From contig JAUWBP010000029.1 of the NCBI GenBank assembly GCA_030601665.1, positions 1 to 9,648 on the forward strand: a DNA stretch of 9,648 nt, given 5' to 3'. The notes under the pieces are model-generated. The model was not told the origin of the DNA and did not search any database. It saw only the letters and a program-made list of their open reading frames with translations. Shown piece after piece: positions 6,459-9,648 of the stretch; position 1 is the stretch's first letter; every line of letters begins with the position of its first letter. The stretch comes from Hadesarchaea archaeon. GTDB lineage: Archaea; Hadarchaeota; Hadarchaeia; Hadarchaeales; Hadarchaeaceae. Both the position numbers and the translations under genes were made by a program.

Positions 6459-8369
6459 ATGCAAAAAGTCGAATTATTGCTTCCTGCAGGAGATGAATCG
6501 TGCCTTAGGGCCGCGGTAAGTAACGGAGCGGATGCAGTATATCTTGGGTTTAACAAGTTCAACGCAAGACTGTCAGCGGGCAATTTTGACGAGAAAACTA
6601 TATTCGGCGCTATCGATTACTGCCATAAAAGAAATGTCAGGGTTTACGTTGCGTTGAACACATTGGTCAAGAATGACGAACTGGCGGAGTATTTCAGATT
6701 GATCAATGTTGCATATTCAGCAAACGCAGATGCTATACTCATACAGGACCCGTGTTTTATTCCATTGATAAAACAAAATTTCCCTGACTTGGCAATACAC
6801 CTCTCAACGCAGGCGACCACGGTAAACAGTTACTCAATACCTGAAAACACTGACTGCGTTGTGCTGGCAAGAGAGCTTTCTTTCGAAGAAATAGTGTCGA
6901 TCTCCAAAAAATACAACACGGAAGTTTTTGTCCACGGCGCGCTGTGCTTCAGCTACAGCGGGCAATGTTTGTTCTCGTCGCTCGTGGGCGGGAGAAGCGG
7001 GAACAGGGGACTGTGCGCTCAACCGTGCAGACTGATGTACAACAACAAATACCCGTTGAGCACCATGGATCTTTGTCTGCTCCTGAAGATTCCCGAGTTG
7101 ATCAAAGCGGGCATTGTCGCATTCAAGGTCGAGGGTCGGATGCGGAGCCCGTTGTATGTCGCTACCGTCGCGCGCATATACCGAAAATATATTGACGCAC
7201 ACTACGCCGGGACATTTTCCATCGATGATCAAGATATTTACGACCTCATGCTGGCGTTCAACCGAGGATTCACAACAGGATTTGGTTTCAATTACAATGT
7301 TATCGATTCTAGAAAACCGATGAACCGAGGAATATTTATTGGAACTTTTAAGGAAGGAAAATTGAAATTGAGAACTAATCTCAAGCGGGGAGATGGAGTC
7401 GGCATTTGGATTGACGATAAAGTAACCGGTTATACTGTAAACAAAATCTTAAAAGACGGCATGAAAGTCGAAGAAGCTTTTGCCGGAGATACTGTCGAGA
7501 TTGATCCCAAAGGAGCGCGGGACAGAGACCCGGTTTACAAAACATCTTCCGTCGACGTGCAGTTTGAGTTGGGCGACGAAATACAACCGATCAAAGCAGA
7601 GGTTAGAAAATCAAAAATTATTCTCCCGCAGTTTAACCCCGTCGAGAATAAATCTAGCATCAAGATTTTTGCGAAAGCTTACAATAAAAAGTCGGCCCAA
7701 GCTGCAGACCGAGCAAAAGCCGATGTCGTCTATTACGATGTATTAAAGGAGGATTGCGAGGAAATCAAAGAGTTGCTAAATCACTCCCGGTTTTTTGTAT
7801 GCACTCCAAGAATACTTTCTGATAAACAGCTCGTTGAGGTTGCAGATAGAGTAAAAAAGATAGTTCCCGACGGTGTTTTAGTCGGGAACCGGGGCATGTT
7901 AAAATTTTTAGCCGGTCGCGAGATTCATTTAGATTATTCGTTCAACTGCTTTAACGATGTCGACCTGAATTGCTATCCCAGCATCCCAATTATATCGCCG
8001 GAACTGAATTTTGGTGAAACAGCTGCGTTAAAAAATAAACGTTTCATTGTTCTCATACACGGCGATATCGTTTTGATGAACAGCAAACAAAAATTAAAAG
8101 CTCCAGAGTTGGTCGATAGCGGAGGGCGGCATTTCAAGGTGCGAATCAATAACGGGATAACAGAGATACTAAATTCAAAACAGCTGGGATTGTTCAACAA
8201 AGCCCGAGATTACGTCAGGGCGGGCATAAAATATTTTTACATAGACGTCGAAAAAGATGTCGATAAATTTGTCCGCATTTACCGCAAGATTTTGAATTTT
8301 GAATCATTCGATGATACTAAAATAAAAAAAGGATATACAACCGGGCATTTTGGCAGAGGGGTGCGTTAG
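6459..8369 (+). CDS. Peptidase U32 family protein, RlhA/TrhP-type RNA hydroxylation enzyme
   Basis: 636 residues. The N-terminal TIM-barrel starts VELLLPAGDESCLRAAVSNG with ADAVYLG. HLSTQATTVN (114-123) and the family signature EVFVHGALCFSYSGQC (155-170) follow, then GLCAQPCR (184-191). The four Cys that bind the Fe-S cluster in this family are C163, C170, C186 and C190. KVEGRMRSPLYVA (223-235) and the C-terminal YTTGHFGRG are further hallmarks. Despite the name, characterised members (RlhA on 23S C2501, TrhP on wobble U34) hydroxylate RNA using prephenate. The length with an extra C-terminal domain is nearer RlhA than the shorter TrhP. There is no Shine-Dalgarno before ATG 6459; an A/T box about 25 nt upstream suggests a leaderless transcript. 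The gene is visibly AT-richer, with more A/T third positions, than its neighbours, a possible sign of transfer. Confidence 0.92.
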   Translation: MQKVELLLPAGDESCLRAAVSNGADAVYLGFNKFNARLSAGNFDEKTIFGAIDYCHKRNVRVYVALNTLVKNDELAEYFRLINVAYSANADAILIQDPCFIPLIKQNFPDLAIHLSTQATTVNSYSIPENTDCVVLARELSFEEIVSISKKYNTEVFVHGALCFSYSGQCLFSSLVGGRSGNRGLCAQPCRLMYNNKYPLSTMDLCLLLKIPELIKAGIVAFKVEGRMRSPLYVATVARIYRKYIDAHYAGTFSIDDQDIYDLMLAFNRGFTTGFGFNYNVIDSRKPMNRGIFIGTFKEGKLKLRTNLKRGDGVGIWIDDKVTGYTVNKILKDGMKVEEAFAGDTVEIDPKGARDRDPVYKTSSVDVQFELGDEIQPIKAEVRKSKIILPQFNPVENKSSIKIFAKAYNKKSAQAADRAKADVVYYDVLKEDCEEIKELLNHSRFFVCTPRILSDKQLVEVADRVKKIVPDGVLVGNRGMLKFLAGREIHLDYSFNCFNDVDLNCYPSIPIISPELNFGETAALKNKRFIVLIHGDIVLMNSKQKLKAPELVDSGGRHFKVRINNGITEILNSKQLGLFNKARDYVRAGIKYFYIDVEKDVDKFVRIYRKILNFESFDDTKIKKGYTTGHFGRGVR

Positions 8370-8429
8370 TCAATATGGGACGAGTCAACGCGTTCTGCCG
8401 ATTTGATCCCTAGGGGCCAAGCCTCGAGG

Positions 8430-8618
8430 ATGCTCGGCAAGGACGTTGTAGTTTCGGGTGACTACTACTGTCCAGAATGCTTCGAACGAATTAGACTAAA
8501 AGTGGGATGGGTTAAAGGGGCGAAGACCTACGAAACGACAGTTATAACTTGGATAGTGGTGGCGATTATTATTGTAATTGTGCTCGCGGCCATATGGTAT
8601 GTTCTCGCTATTGAATGA
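8430..8618 (+). CDS. Small tail-anchored membrane protein with one CxxC pair
   Basis: 62 residues if started at ATG 8430; an in-frame TTG at 8403 would add nine residues but has no ribosome site. Residues 9-24 read SGDYYCPECFERIRLK, one knuckle of a zinc ribbon. A single hydrophobic helix of about 22 residues (39-60) reaches almost to the C-terminus, so the protein should sit in the membrane with its Cys pair in the cytoplasm. With only one CxxC, zinc would have to be shared by a dimer or partner. I do not recognise a named family. It follows the U32 gene by 60 bp and may be co-transcribed. Confidence 0.6.
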   Translation: MLGKDVVVSGDYYCPECFERIRLKVGWVKGAKTYETTVITWIVVAIIIVIVLAAIWYVLAIE

Positions 8619-8682
8619 AATCGAAGCACCTTTTGAAAGCCCAGGGTTTAACTGGCTGGCTGAGTGAAGGAGTGACAGCGGA

Positions 8683-8775
8683 TTGCCGCAAGTGATTTTG
8701 GGCGCTGTGGTTAAATCGGTTTTGGACCATTATGGACCACCTAAGGCTAGAGCCGCTCGATTAAAAAAGGAATAA
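8683..8775 (+). CDS. Putative 30-residue small protein
   Basis: A TTG-initiated ORF of 30 codons with AAGGAG (8667-8672) ending 10 nt before the start. It reads MPQVILGAVVKSVLDHYG followed by PPKARAARLKKE. The first half is hydrophobic/amphipathic and the second strongly basic, which looks protein-like. The strand and spacing fit the upstream membrane-protein gene. No family is recognised, and it could be the surviving start of a larger decayed gene. Confidence 0.35.
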   Translation: MPQVILGAVVKSVLDHYGPPKARAARLKKE

Positions 8776-8794
8776 TGGTTGGTAATCCCGGCAC

Positions 8795-8971
8795 ATGAAA
8801 AGAAGGGCGCATGAGGCGGGCCAGGGTGTGATCGAACTCTTACGAAAGCACCCGCAAGTTCGCATTGTCGTAAATCCGCTTCAACCTTTTCGGCGAGAAA
8901 TCTGTGTATGCCTTGCAAGGACGCTTCTCGGAACTCGACGGCAAAAACGCGCCAAAAACCAAGCAGATTAG
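8795..8971 (+). CDS. Putative 58-residue ORF, possibly a decayed or frameshifted gene
   Basis: From ATG 8795 the frame begins MKRRAHEAGQGVIELLRKHP and continues QVRIVVNPLQPF, which resembles a helix-strand unit of a small alpha/beta domain. After about residue 32 it becomes Arg/Cys-rich and less natural. At that point the +1 frame reads plausibly instead (FGEKSVYALQGRFSELDGKN), so a frameshift is possible. There is no good Shine-Dalgarno, and I cannot name a family. Confidence 0.25.
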   Translation: MKRRAHEAGQGVIELLRKHPQVRIVVNPLQPFRREICVCLARTLLGTRRQKRAKNQAD

Positions 8972-9012
8972 CAACGCTTTTTCTTTTTCGGCTTTTTCTT
9001 CTTTCGCATCAT
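8968..9012 (-). CDS. Lysine-rich micro-ORF (14 residues)
   Basis: The minus strand encodes MMRKKKKPKKKKRC then TAA. An AGGTGA Shine-Dalgarno (complement of TCACCT, 9018-9023) sits 5 nt upstream of ATG 9012, and a T-rich TATA-like block (about 9043-9053) lies a further promoter distance away. Initiation signals are unusually complete for so short an ORF. Ten of 14 residues are Lys or Arg, so RNA or ribosome binding is conceivable. It could equally be a chance product of a T-rich tract. Confidence 0.2.
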   Translation of the reverse strand: MMRKKKKPKKKKRC

Positions 9013-9158
9013 AGATTTCACCTATATAACATGTTCTGAGAAGATAAAAAACTTTACCATAAGTTCATCACCTTAGCTTCACAATCTCATCAATTTTCGG
9101 CGCTTATGATAGTTTCCTCCCGCGACTTAATCGATTATTGGAATACTGGGTTTCATTT

Positions 9159-9184
9159 TTGTGCAGAAAAATAATTATTGTGCA
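9159..9184. repeat. Direct repeat TTGTGCA upstream of the grpE promoter
   Basis: TTGTGCA occurs at 9159-9165 and 9178-9184, 19 bp apart start to start (nearly two helical turns, same DNA face). The spacer contains the palindrome AATAATTATT. The position 20-45 bp upstream of the TATA box suits an activator or repressor, but no known site is recognised. Confidence 0.35.
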
Positions 9185-9202
9185 AAGCCTTGCTCGGAAA
9201 AG

Positions 9203-9210
9203 ATTTATAA
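9203..9210 (+). promoter_or_regulatory. TATA box of grpE
   Basis: ATTTATAA is a strong archaeal TATA match preceded by a purine-rich GGAAAAG as a possible BRE. It predicts a start near 9230 and hence a leader of about 88 nt before grpE, much longer than the near-leaderless genes elsewhere in the window. Confidence 0.65.
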
Positions 9211-9221
9211 TGTCGACATTA
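9208..9221. promoter_or_regulatory. Perfect 14-bp palindrome on the grpE promoter, candidate operator
   Basis: TAATGTCGACATTA is a perfect inverted repeat overlapping the 3' end of the TATA box and lying between it and the predicted start. A repressor dimer bound here would block TBP or polymerase, a sensible layout for a heat-shock gene. It does not resemble bacterial CIRCE. Confidence 0.5.
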
Positions 9222-9317
9222 AACCATGAAAAATAAGGAGAATATTAACTACCCAGAGTATATGGTTTTAAGGCTCTGAAAAAAGGAGTATCTTGGCAGT
9301 GTCCCTAGGTGTTTAAG

Positions 9318-9648
9318 ATGTTGGCCGATAACATTCAGAAAGCAACTAACGAAGAACTCCAAGAAAGCGTTGATGTGCTGAGGAAGAAGTTAGAGGAGAA
9401 AGCGAAGCTCGCGGAAGACAGGTTGAGCCAGTTGAGATATCTCCAGGCCGATTTTGAAAATTACCGGAAGAACTTCGAGAGGGAGAGGGAGAACATAATT
9501 AGACTGGCAAACGAGGACCTTATCAGCGACCTTTTGGTTGTGGTGGATGACTTCGAGAGGGCGCTTTCGGCCATGAAGGAAAGCAAGGATAAGGAGGGGG
9601 TCATGATGGTTTACAGTAACTTCGTCAAGATTTTAGATAATAAAGGGC
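9318..9648 (+). CDS. grpE: GrpE nucleotide-exchange factor, N-terminal part (cut by window edge)
   Basis: 110 codons are visible. GrpE dimers release ADP from DnaK (Hsp70). The long coiled-coil helix spans about residues 10-60 and contains LRYLQADFENYRK (39-51), the family hallmark. DLISDLLVVVDDFERAL (67-83) starts the four-helix bundle, and GVMMVYSNFVKILDNKG at the edge matches the GrpE motif before the beta-wing. The ATG at 9318 follows GGTG by 6 nt; an in-frame TAG at 9306 rules out a longer protein. In archaea that have the system, grpE is usually followed by dnaK and dnaJ, which would lie to the right. Confidence 0.95.
   Translation, partial: MLADNIQKATNEELQESVDVLRKKLEEKAKLAEDRLSQLRYLQADFENYRKNFERERENIIRLANEDLISDLLVVVDDFERALSAMKESKDKEGVMMVYSNFVKILDNKG

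Noticed and set aside
8730..8918. Minus-strand 62-codon open frame
   Set aside because: No start signal, no motif, unnatural composition, and antisense to better-looking small frames.
9208..9221. CIRCE/HrcA operator at grpE
   Set aside because: CIRCE is TTAGCACTC-N9-GAGTGCTAA; this palindrome has no spacer and a different sequence.
9226..9279. 17-residue leader ORF (starts MKNKENINY) before grpE
   Set aside because: Its ATG is at or upstream of the predicted transcription start and has no ribosome site.
6423..9648. 23S or 5S rRNA downstream of 16S
   Set aside because: Searched by eye for conserved 23S/5S segments; the region is protein-coding or AT-rich intergenic with none visible.

Overview
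This window looks like a piece of an archaeal chromosome. The evidence is an archaeal-type 16S rRNA gene (start CCGGTTGATTCTGCCGG, end GATCACCTCCTT), a two-repeat TATA-binding protein, TATA-box promoters and several nearly leaderless starts. I suspect an uncultured lineage such as Bathyarchaeia (MCG), but that rests on overall impression; placing the 16S gene in a reference tree would settle it.

Layout. (1) Positions 1-2794 form a minus-strand block: TATA-binding protein, then a ThiI-like protein, then an EPSP-synthase-like (AroA) protein that runs off the left edge. The last two overlap by one base (TAATG). Both keep the family fold signatures, but many canonical catalytic residues are replaced. 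(2) Positions 2826-3626: a divergent promoter, whose two TATA boxes are the arms of an inverted repeat, drives tbp leftward and moaD-moaE (molybdopterin synthase subunits) rightward. (3) Positions 3686-4440: a minus-strand pair, PRC-barrel protein then gamma-carbonic-anhydrase-like protein, convergent with moaE. (4) Positions 4441-4769: leader of the 16S gene, with a TATA box and the 5' strand of a pre-16S processing stem. (5) 16S rRNA, 4770-6250. The 3' strand of the stem follows at 6260-6271, and then a run of nine Ts. (6) tRNA-Ala(TGC) with an abnormal T-arm, 6353-6422. No 23S rRNA follows; the next gene is a visibly AT-richer peptidase-U32/RlhA-type gene (6459-8369). (7) Positions 8370-9317 are sparsely coded. 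They hold a small Cys-pair membrane protein, a 30-residue small protein with a good Shine-Dalgarno, two weaker small ORFs and the grpE regulatory region. (8) grpE starts at 9318 and is cut by the right edge.

Functionally this is mostly housekeeping: transcription initiation, ribosome, RNA modification, molybdenum cofactor and the Hsp70 nucleotide-exchange factor. The most unusual content is the pair of active-site-degenerate enzyme homologues (AroA-like and ThiI-like), a MoaD with two residues after its di-glycine, the isolated 16S/odd tRNA-Ala arrangement with an RNA-hydroxylase-family gene next to it, and a 14-bp perfect palindrome on the grpE promoter. The AroA-like gene was read directly from the reverse complement (345 uninterrupted codons).
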